A stretch of DNA of 64,000 bases from Atkinsonella hypoxylon (taxonomy: Eukaryota; Ascomycota; Sordariomycetes; Hypocreales; Clavicipitaceae), in assembly GCA_000729835.1 (NCBI GenBank), contig JFHB01000077.1, positions 1-64,000 on the forward strand. Direction: 5' to 3'. This document shows, one piece after another, positions 46,750 to 58,237 of this stretch; position 1 is the first letter of the stretch, and each line of letters begins with the position of its first letter. The translations under genes and the position numbers were made by a program. The notes below the pieces were generated by a model, which was not told the DNA's origin, did not search any database, and worked only from the letters and a program-made list of their open reading frames with translations.

Positions 46750-47419
46750 GGTGATGCGAGGTTATGTGATGGGGTTTGAATAAGCGATTGTTGAGTGTAG
46801 GTTGACACGACGACGTTGGACGTTTATATATATATATATATAATTTTTTTTTCTTTTTTTTTTCTTGTGTCAGAGTGCCAGCAGAGCTTCTAAATTTTTC
46901 CAAGCATTTAGGCCTAGCTGGGGGGGCTACTAGCGCAAAAGGTAAACTGACAAGGGTCTGCGGGTGCACGTGATGAGATCGGGGGTCACTGTGGGCCCTG
47001 AACAATAGTAGATGCCATCACTTTTGGGATTTGTGTGAATGACGTTTTGATACGCAATCAAAGGAGACGGTCTATCATTCAACTTCGATTGTAAAGGTTC
47101 TTAATAGACGTGAATATGTAAATTGTGACATCCTGTAGTATGTAGACTCCGTCCGTCACGATCCCACTGCACCTCATAATCAATTTTTTTTTCTTTTCCA
47201 AACTCCGCAAACGCCTGAAATATTGTTGCAAATCACTCGTGCCTCATCAGATGTTTTCTTTTTCCATCGGTTTTTCCTGCTCATCAGAAAGCACGTCTAC
47301 ACGCGCTGTGGTGCCAGTGACGTCCTCTCATTCTACGTCGCTTTGAGCCTCTCCATTCTTGACGCTTTGCTTCAACCAGCTGGATTTCCTCCGCTCTCAA
47401 CCGTCGTTGAAGAATTTCA
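46750..47419. promoter_or_regulatory. Mam33 promoter and Tma16 3' region
   Basis: No gene is seen. A (TA)n run at about 46827-46842 lies some 80 bp upstream of the Mam33 start on the minus strand and could supply a TATA element. T-rich tracts follow at 46845-46863. The right end holds the 3' untranslated region of the Tma16 gene. Confidence 0.45.
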
Positions 47420-48144
47420 CTAGTTAATTCCTTTTGAAGGGAATTCTGCGGGTCGTATTTGTCCGGCTTTCGAAACTTTGACCCATGGCAGTGTTGTCAG
47501 GTACGCCCATTCACCTTTCCAATTCTCCAACAGCTTCGCGTTCTGATGTGATGTAATGTCCGGCAGTACTAGAAAAAGAGATTAGACGCAGTGCTTCCAT
47601 TCTGAAAGTCGAAAGCAGCGCAGCGTACCGAAACCACTCTCATACTCAACCTCCAAAGCCTTGATTTTCAGCTTCAGCATATCCTCTTTGGTGCTTGGCG
47701 GACGACCAGTTCGGCGAGCTTTCTTCACAACATCATATTCCTCATCATATTGATGGACAAACCTGAGATGGAATGAGCGATTCTGTGGAAGTGCAGCACA
47801 TGTCGAGCTTCTCTCACTTTTGGATCAGAGATTGGAGGGATGCCACGTTGAGAGGTTCATTGTCCTTCTCGGCCAAGCTCTTTTGGAAAAATGCTCCTCG
47901 ATCGACTAATTGCGTGGTAAGTCGAAATGTGTCGTTATTTACATATATACATGTCGGTAAAAGTAGACATACTGATGGGCTGTTCCTTCTTGCCTCTTGC
48001 GACAGCGAGTTTCTCTAGCCTTTGATCACGGACAGCGGCCTTGTGCAAACGAAACGAATCTCTTGACTTGGCGTGCAAGGCGTTGACCTCACCATTACGC
48101 TTCTTGGCTATTTGTTTGCGCGCTTTTTGCAATGAGCCGGGCAT
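47420..48144 (-). CDS. TMA16: Translation machinery-associated protein 16
   Basis: Minus strand, four short exons: 47973-48144, 47818-47905, 47629-47762 and 47420-47568; 180 residues, close to the yeast length. Introns are 67, 55 and 60 nt with GTATGT, GTGAGA and GTACGC donors. Tma16 associates with 60S pre-ribosomal particles. The family N-terminus is clear (basic KARKQIAKKRNG, then NALHAKSRDSFRLHKA and RDQRLEKL), as is the middle block YDEEYDVVKKARRTGRPPS followed by the LKLKIKALEVEYESGF helix, and the C-terminal LPDIT. No single exon is long enough to stand out as an ORF, so the gene is easily missed; phase is kept across all junctions. It is expected in the nucleus and nucleolus. Confidence 0.9.
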
Positions 48145-48554
48145 CTTGACTATCGCTGAGACTGCCAACTGCTATACGACTCGGGAAAAAAAGGTGTTTG
48201 CTATGAGACACCAGGCACAGCAGGGCTCAGTTCAGGTCCCAGTGGGGCCTATTTGACGACCAAGTTCGGCAAGCGGTGACAAACAGCATATGCAAATCCA
48301 CACAGTGTATTCGTAATAATGCGAATATTATCATCATCGGCTTTAGTAGCGACTTTTCTAATAGTGTCTTCAGCAGCAGCTCTAGGGATATACCTCTAAT
48401 TCACGCTGTTCTGCTGCACACGCCATTTTGCCAGTTGGACCTGAGCCGAGCTGGAACCCCGTGTCCGCCCCCCTTTCACGTGCACCAGACATGTATTGGC
48501 CTGGCCATAACGGAGTCACTTGCGACGAGTCAACGACGGAGCACCAGCCGCTCT

Positions 48555-48578
48555 CTGACAGCTGACAGCTGACAGCTG
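48555..48578. repeat. Tandem repeat (CTGACAG)3.4
   Basis: Three exact 7-bp copies of CTGACAG plus CTG in the TMA16/EXO1 divergent interval. Confidence 0.9.
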
Positions 48579-49100
48579 CCGAGTTTGATGTGGCGTACTC
48601 TCTCATAGACCATTTGTGAGTTGTGCCAATGAGATCCCGGTATGTCTATTCCGTACCTTGTTCATTATTTCCCATCTTATCTTCGTCCTCACAACCTGGC
48701 ACAGCTATCTTCCAATTGCCCAGACAAGACAGGGAGGGCGTCGCTGGTTGCGCCACACGCTCTGGCCACACCTTGTTCTGCCCTGAAAGAACTTCCATAG
48801 TTTTATTTCATCCGTCTTTGGTGTCATGCGTCTCAACTCTCAAACAGCGACAGCGGAGACTCGCACGGATGGATGGTCTCAAATCAATACCGTATCTGAC
48901 AGCAATTATCACTCTGCCGCACCAGCGATTCTGCTCCATGAGGATAATCCAAGATCGACGTCGTCTCGGTATGTATTTGGATGGCACGACCGGCGACCGT
49001 TGAATGTTGAAGAAGTGAAATGGTAGGAGACTAAAAAACCGAAAGACCTGACTGAAAGCCTGAAGCGACTCGCTGTTGCCGGGAAATTTTTGACGCACGG

Positions 49101-49142
49101 GAGCCAGAGCCAGAGCCAGAGCTAGAGTCAGAGCTAGAGTCA
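49101..49142. repeat. Hexanucleotide repeat (GAGCCA/GAGYYA)7
   Basis: Three GAGCCA units followed by alternating GAGCTA and GAGTCA units, seven hexamers in all. Confidence 0.9.
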
Positions 49143-49955
49143 GCGACAGAGTTTGGTCTTTAATGGGGCTACAGCGGTCTGGTGGCCCTCGCTAGGTGCC
49201 AGGACCGCTGTCCAGGTCACCGATCAACGCGTCTTGTTAGGACATGGGCCGCGCCGCACCAAACAGAAGCCCCCACTGACGTCCATCGGCCATTAGATCA
49301 GCCATCAGCGGGCATCGGGCACGCGTCTTGCGGCAACGCTCTCCACGACTTCATTGCCTTCTGCCATTCCTCGACTTCCCATACATACAAAGTCTTCTCG
49401 CTCAAACAAGAAGCTGGAGCTTGGAGCCGTAGTTTGTATATAGGTTGCCTGGCTGCAACGCTCCAGCATCAGCCCATCAATCAGCATAATATTTCCCGAT
49501 CTCCTGACCGAAGAACAACAACATCAACAACAACAATCCACGTACCTGCCCGCAACCACGTCCGACAGCAATCCGTTTCACTGCTGCCAATTTCACCTCA
49601 CGTCGTTACGACTGGTCTTTCTGTTCCTTCAGATTCGAACTTGAACCCCTGGTGCCGCTACTTCCTCATTCTGAAGCCCCTATATCCAACGGTCTTGGCT
49701 CTCGTGTCGTCCCATCTGCACTCGTAGCCGCCATCTTCGATCCTGGCTTGCTCGTCATATTTAGAGTATTCTTGAGGAAACCTGGCTCAGCTCTCTCTTA
49801 CTTTTCACCGCGTCTACTAATCAAATACGTTGAGGAAACCTGCCAGCTTCTGGAGCGGCAATTTAGCCTCTCATGTTGTCGATTCACTGCCTTTAACCTA
49901 CCCATTATCACCACGCCGCTTCGCCCCATCCTGCTTGGCGTTGTAACACGTCGCA

Positions 49956-52353
49956 ATGGGTGTGTCAGGTTCGTTTATGAATTTTCCCTGGAGCCCATTC
50001 GATTTTACGTACTCCTTGTAACTAACGTTTGGCAGGACTTCTGCCTTTACTGAAATCTATTCAACGTCCCACCGAGCTAAAGAAGTGCCATGGCGAGACC
50101 CTGGCCGTTGATGCATATGGATGGCTGCATCGAGCAGCCTATTGCTGTGCTGTTGAGCTCGGTCAAGGCAAACCTACCAAACGGTTAGTGTCACACTAGA
50201 CATGTCATTCTGTTATTGAGCTAACGTGAGTACATCTCAGCTACGTCACCGCTGCCATGCATCGTGTGCGGATGTTGCAGCATTTCGGTGTGACTCCATA
50301 CATGGTATTTGATGGTGACTTTCTTCCAAGCAAGGCCGCTACCGAAGATTCGCGGGCAAGGAAACGAGAGGAGAAGAAAAAACTCGCCAACGATCTTCTC
50401 AAAGCTGGCAAGCTATCTCAAGCTACCCAGGAGTTCCAGAAATGCATTGACATTACTCCCGAGATGGCTTCAAGTCTCATTCAGCAGCTCAAACAGATGT
50501 GTATCCCATACGTGGTGGCTCCGTATGAGGCAGATGCCCAGCTTGTGTATTTGGAGCGACAGGGTTTAGTCAACGGCATTATTTCAGATGACTCAGACCT
50601 TCTTGTCTTTGGTGCAAAGCGTCTATTAACCAAGCTGGATCAGTACGGCAACTGTATCGAGATCAACCGCCGCGACTTTTGCGCATGTCGAGAGATATCT
50701 CTTACCGGATGGTCCGATGCCGACTTCAGACGAATGGCGATCATGAGCGGTTGCGACTATCTTGCTGGGCTTCCAGGCGTCGGACTGAAGACTGCTTACC
50801 GTATGCTTCGCAAGTCGAGAACGCCTGAGCGAGTGGTTCGCATGTTGCAATTCGATGGGAAACGCGTCTCCGAGAATTACCTTGCACACTTCTATCAGGC
50901 AGAACTGACATTCTTACACCAGTGGGTGTTTTGCCCCACAAAGAAGGAACTGGTACATCTGACGGAGCTGGACGGTACCCGAACGGCGGAGGAAATGCCT
51001 TTCCTTGGTGCTTACGTTGAACCCGAGTTAGCAAAGGCCATTGCCGCTGGGAATGTCAACCCTATTACGAAAGTACCCATTGTCATTGCAACGACACCTT
51101 CTAAGAGAAGACACTCTCAAACGACGACCATCTCTCTACCACCACGACAATCTATCACAAGCTACTTCAAGGGACACAGTCGAGTGCCAATGGGGGAAAT
51201 GGATGCCAATTGCTTCTCAGTTGACCCTCAAAGAGTTGCCCAAATTACTTATGGAGGAGCGGCCCCAAGGGTGTTCCCCCTGCCGAGACCCTATGTCGTT
51301 AACTCGAGTCAAGCAACGAGCGGTTCCGCTTCCACGCCCAGAAGAACCAGCTCTGCTCCAACTAGGACATCTCCGCGACTTCAACGACGAAGAACAGAGC
51401 CCATTTCCAATATGCTTGCACGGGTTGCGAGCAGTCCTGCTCCCGTAACATTGTCTAATGATGTATCACTTCCGTCACCATCTTCCGCACCGCAGTCGAA
51501 ACCTCCTAAGCGACCAAAGAAGAAGCTACGTCTTTGCGACGATGACGGTGAGGCAGATACATCGCCAAAAAAGAGCAAGTTCTTCTCAGCCCCCAGCGTC
51601 AGGAAAAGCCCAAGCAGGGCCAAGAGTGATGCATACTTGTTTTCAGACGACTCGATAGAAGAGAGTCTCCGCGACCTGCCCGACTTTGAGGGGTTCAAGC
51701 CGATGGGTAAACTGGAGCAGTCAATTACCATATTCAATGATGATTCGCAGGCCTCGGACCAAGAAAAGAGCCAGAAGCCTGCATCTGATGCCAGTCAGTC
51801 CACGAGCGACGGAACCAGCCAAGACACAGACGTCACGACCCCATCACAAACAGAAGAGAACTCGTCCAAATTCACGATGCGTCCCCCGACGACAACCAAG
51901 CCCCAGCAGCGACAGCAGCTTCTCACAACACCGTCGCGACCTAATCTGAGCCAGTTCACATTTTCGTCCAGGCCTTTGGCTACACCAGCATCTTCAATGT
52001 CGTACCAATCCTCGGTGTTTAGCACAGGGCCGACACCATCTACAGGACCATCTACAGCGGGGTCGTTTTTGACTCCGTTACAGAGACTTGGCGCGCGTGC
52101 AACCAATCCAATTTTGACACCACAACAAATCAAGCCGAAACCGAAACCAAAGGCCACATATGAAGCGGCGAAGGGTATGCCGGTGAATCCATCTTTTGTG
52201 CCGCTACCCAAGGTCGATGGGACTGAGGTCGAGGAACTCAACCAGCCATGTGGAAGCGAAGATCAGATCATCCCCGATAGTGATGGCGATGCGGATGAAG
52301 AAATGGAGTTACCACCAAGGAAGTTGAATCTCGCCCGCTTTGCGTTTGCCTAA
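49956..52353 (+). CDS. EXO1: Exonuclease 1
   Basis: Three exons: 49956-49968, 50036-50183 and 50241-52353; 757 residues. Exo1 is a 5'-to-3' exonuclease and flap nuclease of the Rad2/XPG family in mismatch repair and double-strand-break resection. The first coding exon is only 13 nt (MGVS plus one base) and restores the invariant N-terminus MGVSGLLPLLK, needed for catalysis. The N region has YGWLHRAAY and VFDGDFLPSK; the I region has PYEADAQLVYLERQG and ISDDSDLLVFG with metal-binding acidic residues; the helix-hairpin-helix is GCDYLAGLPGVGLKTA. After residue 350 the chain becomes disordered and serine/proline-rich. A PIP-like stretch RQSITSYF (about residue 349) could contact PCNA. Nuclear localisation fits the basic KPPKRPKKKLR patch. 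Confidence 0.95.
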
Positions 52354-53320
52354 GGCATCTGTGGCCATCATATTGGACATTGGTCCTTTATTGTATATAC
52401 TAAGCGTATCAGTAGCATAACCTGGCGTTTGACGGTTTTTGGACTGTATGGATTTTGGGCACACATTTTTTTTTTCCTCCTTTTTGATTTTGGCGTTTCG
52501 AGGTATCGACCTCGCTTTGTCGCTCAGTGGATGGAACGGATTGTACGGAGGTCGATTTAATGCCGAAAACATTGGACTGCAGGCAACACGAGCTGGAATG
52601 CGCAGCGGCATTTGTGAGAAGAATGCAAATCAAAATTGCCCAACTAGTCATAATGGCCATGATTCACTTCATTTTTTATAAAGTATACATGGTTCGTTGA
52701 TCGTCTGTTGCGCCGTGTATCCGAATAAAGACCGGCTCACTGAAAGTCCCTTTGTGCACTCTGACAACCAACGATACATGATCCGTTGAGGGGGGGGGAA
52801 CATGTCAGTCGTCATCCACTCAGGTGGTATAACTACCACGGCCCTCATCCTAGCCATTCGACATGCACGCGATCCAGGTGTAGCGACGAAAAGCACAGAT
52901 TCAACATGAGCATTTGTATAGGAATAATGCCAAGAAACTCCGTTACAAAATGCCAGCCAACTTTTCCCACTAGCCAGATGCCCGAGCCGGATTCAACAGC
53001 ATCATTGCAGGAGTACCACCGGTTCTTCCGGTCCGAAAAACGAGACAGAAAAAAAGAAACGCCTGCCATGACAAGGGGGAAGCAAAGATAAAGGCAAAGC
53101 CGCTGATAAGGTGTTTTATACTGCCCTAGGGCTAAAATGCTGTAATGGTATGCACCCAATGTAACACCGCTTGCATGCACTGTTTTTGTTTTTGTTTTTG
53201 TTTTTATTATATTATTATTAATTTTTTTTTTGGCAAAAAGCTATGTCGTCAAGGTCATGATGTGAATGCTCTTGCAAATCGTGATAGGTTGTTGAGCCAT
53301 CTCGACCGGGTGACCCGTCT
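52354..53320. other. Convergent spacer between EXO1 and the RBR ligase
   Basis: No gene is supported. A GTTTTT tandem at 53184-53205 and ATT repeats up to 53222 lie close to the 3' end of the minus-strand RBR gene. Both transcripts should end in this interval. Confidence 0.45.
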
Positions 53321-55082
53321 CTAACGTCGTGCGGCTGTGGAGGGGGAGGTCAGATCGGCGTTGAACGTCCAGCGTGCTAGGTAGTGTTAGTTGGATTTCA
53401 GGGGGGATTTGGAGGGGGATAAAGGGTTTGACGGACCTTTTGCTAGATTCTCTGCCGTATCTTCTAGTAGAATTACGCGTCGCTTGTTGCAGTATGATGT
53501 CTTGTCCATGATGTCCACCTTCAGCTTCGAGTTGGACAGCTCTTGGATGGGCTTCTCGAACATCTCGGACAGGTTCTCGACCGCCATTTCCAGATCCTTT
53601 TGATTGTCCTCGAAGATCTCGGTGAGGTTGTTCCGTGCCAGGTAGAAGGCGAATGCATATGTCCATTTTAGCGTCTGGCGACAGGTCTGGAGGGCCTGCG
53701 ACGCCGAGTTGAGGTATTGCACCTCGATCCACGACATGCCCGACGTGGTTTGCAGCTGGACCATTTTCTTTTCCGTCTTCAGCGCAATGTCCTTGTCCAA
53801 CCTGGCCGACTGCTCGTGGTTGGCATATCGATTGTAGTAGTGCAGATAACGCTCTAGCGACGTGCGAGACTTTGCTTGTGCATCTCGAGCTTCCGAGCCG
53901 CTTTTTTCTTCATATCGGTTGCAGTTATACCAGCTGGTGCCATGCTCTGACCATAGGCCCATGCACATCCAGCAGAATTCATATTTACACTTCCTGCAAG
54001 TCATATGGTTGCACCCACCATTCTTCTCAATTGTTGAGCTGCATTTTGGGCATTCCTTGGTGTTTGCCGAGATCCAGTTGGCCGTCTCGGAATCATCGGC
54101 ACATTTCTTAAGCCACTTCTTCACCAATTCACATGGTGCCGGCTGGTGATCGGGATAGGGACACCCAAAGCAGAATCTATATCCACAGCGGCATTCTACT
54201 GTAGGCACAACCTTGTCCAAGTCCTTCTTTTTGATGTCACATTCGACAACATTGGGACAGTCGGGGGCCGGACACCATTTAAAATTGTCCTTGTCTTCAA
54301 CATAGGTTCTGTTGAGAAGTTCGTGATAGCGATCGGTCAGATCGGGAGTGACGAGTAAGTCTAGCGATATGGAGTCGAGAACGCGACCACAACCGTCTGA
54401 TGGGCACTGAATCCTTGCAGCCTCGCCCTCACCCTTGATCTTCTGTGTCAAATATTGTCGGTAACAGTCGACGCAATATCTATGGTTACACTTTAGTGCA
54501 AACGTTTGCAAATCCTCCCCATCCTCAAAGCAGATGTCGCACACGAAACCGGGGACCGTCTCTAGTTTGGGCAGGACTGTCGTCTGGCTGCTCAAGCCAG
54601 CAGCCTCAAGAACTCGTTCGGGACGATCCATATAGTCCTCGAGCAAACGTTCCTTGTTCCAGCAAAAATGGCGCAGCATGATAGCAGCGTCCTCTTTGCC
54701 CAAATCCAAAATCATGTTCACCTCGTTGATCATATCATCCTGTTGATGCTGAATATCGGAGGGCTCGAGAACTTTGAAGGTTGTAACATGGGCAGGTTGT
54801 TTGGTTTTGCCGACATCCTTTGCAGACAACCCGAAGTCTGGGTCAGGCTCATCGAAATCGTGTTCAAAATCTAAAAGGTGAGCATGGGTCTCTGGGATGC
54901 TGCTGAACTGAAATGGGATGGAAGAAAGGGATTGGGGGGAAAGGGACTTGCAGTGCGGGTCGTTGCCGTGAAGTAGCAGATTTGTGCTTACCTTCACCTG
55001 CAGACATCTCGTCCGCGCTATATTCCTGCATCATCTCATCCTCGCTCGACAAAGCAGACATGTAGTCCTCCTCTGAATCCAT
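53321..55082 (-). CDS. Ariadne-type RBR E3 ubiquitin ligase
   Basis: Minus strand, three exons: 54992-55082, 53437-54870 and 53321-53376; 526 residues. RBR ligases take ubiquitin from an E2 onto a RING2 cysteine and then onto substrate. An acidic N-terminus (MDSEEDYMSALSSEDEM) is followed by a UBA-like helix region, RING1 (CDICFEDGEDLQTFALKCNHRYC), the in-between-RING domain (CRCGYRFCFGC region) and RING2 (ECPKCSSTIEKNGGCNHMTC), whose CNHMTC contains the catalytic cysteine. The Ariadne domain forms the C-terminal coiled region. The last 56-nt exon replaces a spurious read-through end and yields RWTFNADLTSPS, the expected type of Ariadne C-terminus. The start is the ATG at 55082; the frame stays open for 81 codons upstream but has no ATG there. 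Confidence 0.92.
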
Positions 55083-56095
55083 ACCGAAGCTAGCCGTGGT
55101 GACTGGAGTAGGAGGGGCAGCAGGGGGTTCGGCGGCCGAGGCGACAAGTCTCTTTGGAGGTGGTACTTGTTGATCTCGAGAAGATATCGTCGCCTCGGCA
55201 GCCTTTCGCTTTCTAGTATTAGGAGGAATCGTGGCGGCCACGCGCTCGAGTGGGAAGAAAGAAACGTCTCTCGTCGATGGTCCGCGAAACGACGAGGTGC
55301 AAATTGAGAAGAAGAGCCGTGCTACCTAGGTACCCAGCGAGGTCAACGGCAGATCGGCAGATGCGGGAATGAGGGGGCTTTTACGGTTGGGTGCGTTGGG
55401 TCAAGAGGCAAAGGGCCAGCTTGTGGCGGAATGAGGTAGGTATGAAGGGTACACTGTACATTCGAGTCGTCAGGACGATGCTCTCTGCTCTCACAGAAAA
55501 AGGGCTGGAGATGGGTAATGGAAATGTGTGAAACTTGGGTCCGCCGTGGTGCGAAACTAGGTCGCCAGGACGTTAACAGTCATAGAAGTGGTGTGGGATG
55601 GAGGGATGGCATCCGACCCGGACCAGAAGTTAAACTGACATATGTACGGAGTACATGGACACATGGACGGATGGAGCGACAAGCATGAAGCGGCATGTGC
55701 CGGATGATCCTCGGGGCCAGCTGACTTATGATGGGAAGATTCAGCACGATTCAGCACAGCACAACGACCACGAGGATTGAAGCAAGTTATCGGTGCGCAG
55801 GACCCGCATGTGACCCCATCTGGATGGAGGTAGTGATTCACATCGCTATCCGTTATGTCATTCATTCTGCGCTCCACAAAACGAAGCCCACGATTCCCCA
55901 TCTGCAATTGCCATGTTGCATAATGTCTCTACCAAGAAAAGGAAAAAAAAAAATCCATCCAATGCAAGTATTGAAATAAAAATCATAAAACAAGGCGAAT
56001 GGTGCTCGCGAAATCAACTACGAAAAGGTTCAGGTTTATTTTTCCGCAGTCCGAGATACAACATCCGCAGCCCCTTTGCCACATGGCACTACGTT
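55083..56095. other. Spacer upstream of the RBR gene, with open 5' frame
   Basis: The first 240 bp (55083-55325) stay open in the RBR frame without an ATG and would encode basic, NLS-like sequence (RKRKAAE, PPPKR). The rest has no supported gene. A GTACGGAGTAC palindrome lies at about 55644-55654. A-rich runs near 55950 are close to the peroxiredoxin 3' end. Confidence 0.45.
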
Positions 56096-56909
56096 TTAGC
56101 CCAGAACCTTTTCAGCCAACGACACTACGATTATAAAAAAAAAAATCAGCATCATCCATCATTTGTATGCCACCATTGATATTCCACGTTTACAAAGACT
56201 CGTATTCACCTACCACTGGCGCCAGTGCCGTCTGGCTCTATAAAAGTCTTGGCCACCTTGCCGTCCTCGATCTTGAGAGCATATCGCTTGCTGCGCAAAC
56301 CACCAAAAACGGCAGACCCGTCAAATTCGAGCTCGAGAGCCTTGGTGAACTCTGCGGAGGGGTCGGCAATGAATCGAATCTGGGTTGTCTCTTAGCAATC
56401 CGGTCAGGTTGGAGGCTGAATGCCAAGGGATGGAGACGAGTTGCACGTACGCCAGTCTGCCCAGCAGGGTCCAGCTGCTCGGCCCAAGCCTTCATGCTAT
56501 CATAACGCCTATTGTCAGTCATGTACAGGATTGATTCGTTGACCTCCTCCCGACGTAGAGAGTGGGACACACCATCACATCAGTTTGCAACTTACACAAA
56601 AGGATCATTCACCGATACCACAAAAACCCGGCCGGCGTTCTTCAACTCCGGATGGTTTATGTACGAGGGGACATGCACACTGGAGCAGGTGCCTGTGAAG
56701 GCTCCAGGCACACCGATAACATACCCATTCGAGGACTTGAATTCCTCTGCCAGATTGACTTTGAAGCCAGGGGAATTCTCCATCAAGCCGTCGAAGCTGG
56801 GTATCTCGTCGCCAACTTTCACAAACGCTCGAGGAGTGGTGTGGAAGGAGCGAATAGCGGAGGCTGGTCGAGCCAGCGCGACGCGTCGTGAGGATCGGAA
56901 GGCCATCAT
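56096..56909 (-). CDS. Mitochondrial peroxiredoxin 5-type
   Basis: Minus strand, four exons: 56596-56909, 56451-56496, 56214-56379 and 56096-56124; 184 residues. Peroxiredoxins of the PRX5/Ahp1 class reduce hydrogen and alkyl peroxides with thioredoxin. The N-terminus is an arginine-rich mitochondrial leader (AFRSSRRVALARP up to about SFHTTP). The peroxidatic cysteine lies in VPGAFTGTCSS. The rest matches the family: FVVSVNDPFVMKAWAEQL, IRFIADPSAEFTKAL, then RSKRYALKIEDGKV. The final exon of 29 nt encodes the conserved VSLAEKVLG end and is easily missed; without it the protein would end early in intron sequence. Two ATGs are adjacent (56909 and 56906); the first is given. Confidence 0.93.
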
Positions 56910-57768
56910 GTGTCGAGGGTACAATTCGCAGAGAAAAGTAGCTTGAGGGAGGCCTAGCCGTTGTCAAGTTGAGGCAGAGGAAGTGAATGAGTGAAATTGC
57001 GACAACACCAGGAGCAGAGATCAGGTTGGACCAGTTCCCTGAGCTTGAGGAGCTTAAGGAGCTTGAGGGAATTTGGGACGGGCTCTGTACCTACATGCTC
57101 GCTCCACTTGCGACGCCTGTGCGGTGCTTGCTCCGAGAAGCGGGGAAAGGGTCTTGACCACAAGTTGCTTTTCATTTCACAGACTTGAGTTGAAGCCGCC
57201 ACATCAGTTGTGCTGGCCATTCCTAAGGAGGGCAAACAAACTCGGCTCATACAGGTTATGGACAGGATCACATTGGCCAGACTCGTGAATAGGTGATGGG
57301 CGAGCCAAAAATTTCCAACAATTCCCTCATTCTAGAATAGCAAGCTTCTTTACTCCGTAATACACATCGGAACTTAAATCACATGAATTTCATCCAACGC
57401 CAATGAAAATGGCTGGAGTTGCAACACATGATCCAGCTACTATTGATTAACCCGTTGCAGGATTTCGTGTTTGCCCAATTGACATTAGCCCTACACAACG
57501 TTGAAGCAACGTTGAAGAACTGTGCCAGGTGGAATGGACTAGGCTGAGGTTCAAGAAACATACGTCTCAACTTCCCCCCAATCTCACGTTGCATCTTCGA
57601 GTTTTATAAGGTGGCCAGTGTTTGGACTATCGCAGTCATCGTTCTAATGGACGTAGCTAGGGCAAAAGCCACTCATTGTTCATGTCGCCTCATCACCGAG
57701 GAAGTTCGTCTCGAGTTACCATGTCTGCGTAAGATAAATCCTTATGTCAGACTGTTCGTATACCTCGG
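56910..57768. other. Spacer upstream of peroxiredoxin
   Basis: No gene is supported. Close to the peroxiredoxin start is a short GAGCTTGAGGAGCTTAAGG-type imperfect tandem at about 57040-57070. The right end probably contains the 3' untranslated region, or a last alternative exon, of the unrecognised minus-strand gene. Confidence 0.4.
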
Positions 57769-58237
57769 TTACTCTGTACAAGCAGTCAGCACAAAAGAGA
57801 TGTAAGTAATAAGGAGATGAAGAGATATAGAGTCGGGGAGGGTACAGCCAGGAAGGAAGCTCATTACTTACGCAACATCTGCGCCGACAGCTCAACCTCA
57901 ACCTCCATAATCGGCACCTTGCCCAAATCTGTGGTCGCACCAAAGCCTTGTCTCACAGGCATCTTAGCATCATATCTTCGAACACCAGCTACAGCCCAAA
58001 AAGCATGTTCGATAACGAAGCGCCTAGTTTTTCCATACTCACAATCTTCGTAGGACCAAGATCATAAAGACCAAAACTGCTCGGCATCAATCTCTGATTT
58101 CTACGTAGCACATCGCACATCCCGCGTTCCCGCCCAACACAATGCACAGACCTAGCTCGACCCGTCGTCAAACCATCAACGTCGTAAGAGATTTGAACCT
58201 GCTTATTGTCTTCTGCAGTTTGGCGCAGAATGACAGT
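57769..58237 (-). CDS. Unrecognised multi-exon gene, 5' end unresolved
   Basis: Minus strand. Three consecutive segments keep one frame: 58105-58237, 57872-58045 and 57769-57773. Introns of 59 and 98 nt have GTAGAA and GTAAGT donors; the last acceptor (TGTACAG after CTGAC) is strong. An alternative acceptor gives a longer end at 57693 and also keeps the frame. The deduced chain includes VQISYDVDGLTTGRARSVH, then FVIEHAFWAVAGVRRYDAK and QGFGATTDLGKVPIMEVEVE, which looks like a compact soluble alpha/beta domain and not random translation. I do not recognise the family. The exon begins at a TTAG acceptor, so one or more upstream exons with the start codon should lie to the right of 58237. About 103 residues are visible. 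A decayed gene is possible. Confidence 0.4.

Larger units (their letters stand above)
48145..49955. promoter_or_regulatory. Divergent promoter of TMA16 and EXO1
   Basis: This 1.8-kb interval has no supported gene. It contains two small tandem repeats (separate entries) and a C/T-rich leader-like stretch from about 49.5 kb to the EXO1 start. The plus-strand frame 49182-49727 (181 codons) looks like leader sequence, not a protein. Confidence 0.45.

Noticed and set aside
49182..49727. 181-codon plus-strand frame upstream of EXO1
   Set aside because: Composition is that of a C/T-rich leader; no family resemblance; it lies in the divergent promoter.
53387..53436. C-terminal read-through end of the RBR ligase (PSNPLSPSKSPLKSN)
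   Set aside because: A GTCCGT donor and TAG acceptor lead to a 56-nt exon coding RWTFNADL, which fits the Ariadne family; the read-through end is intron sequence.
58157..58205. GGTTCAAATC on the minus strand, resembling a tRNA B box
   Set aside because: The flanking bases cannot form a T-arm stem and no matching A box or acceptor stem was found; the segment fits the exon of the unrecognised gene.
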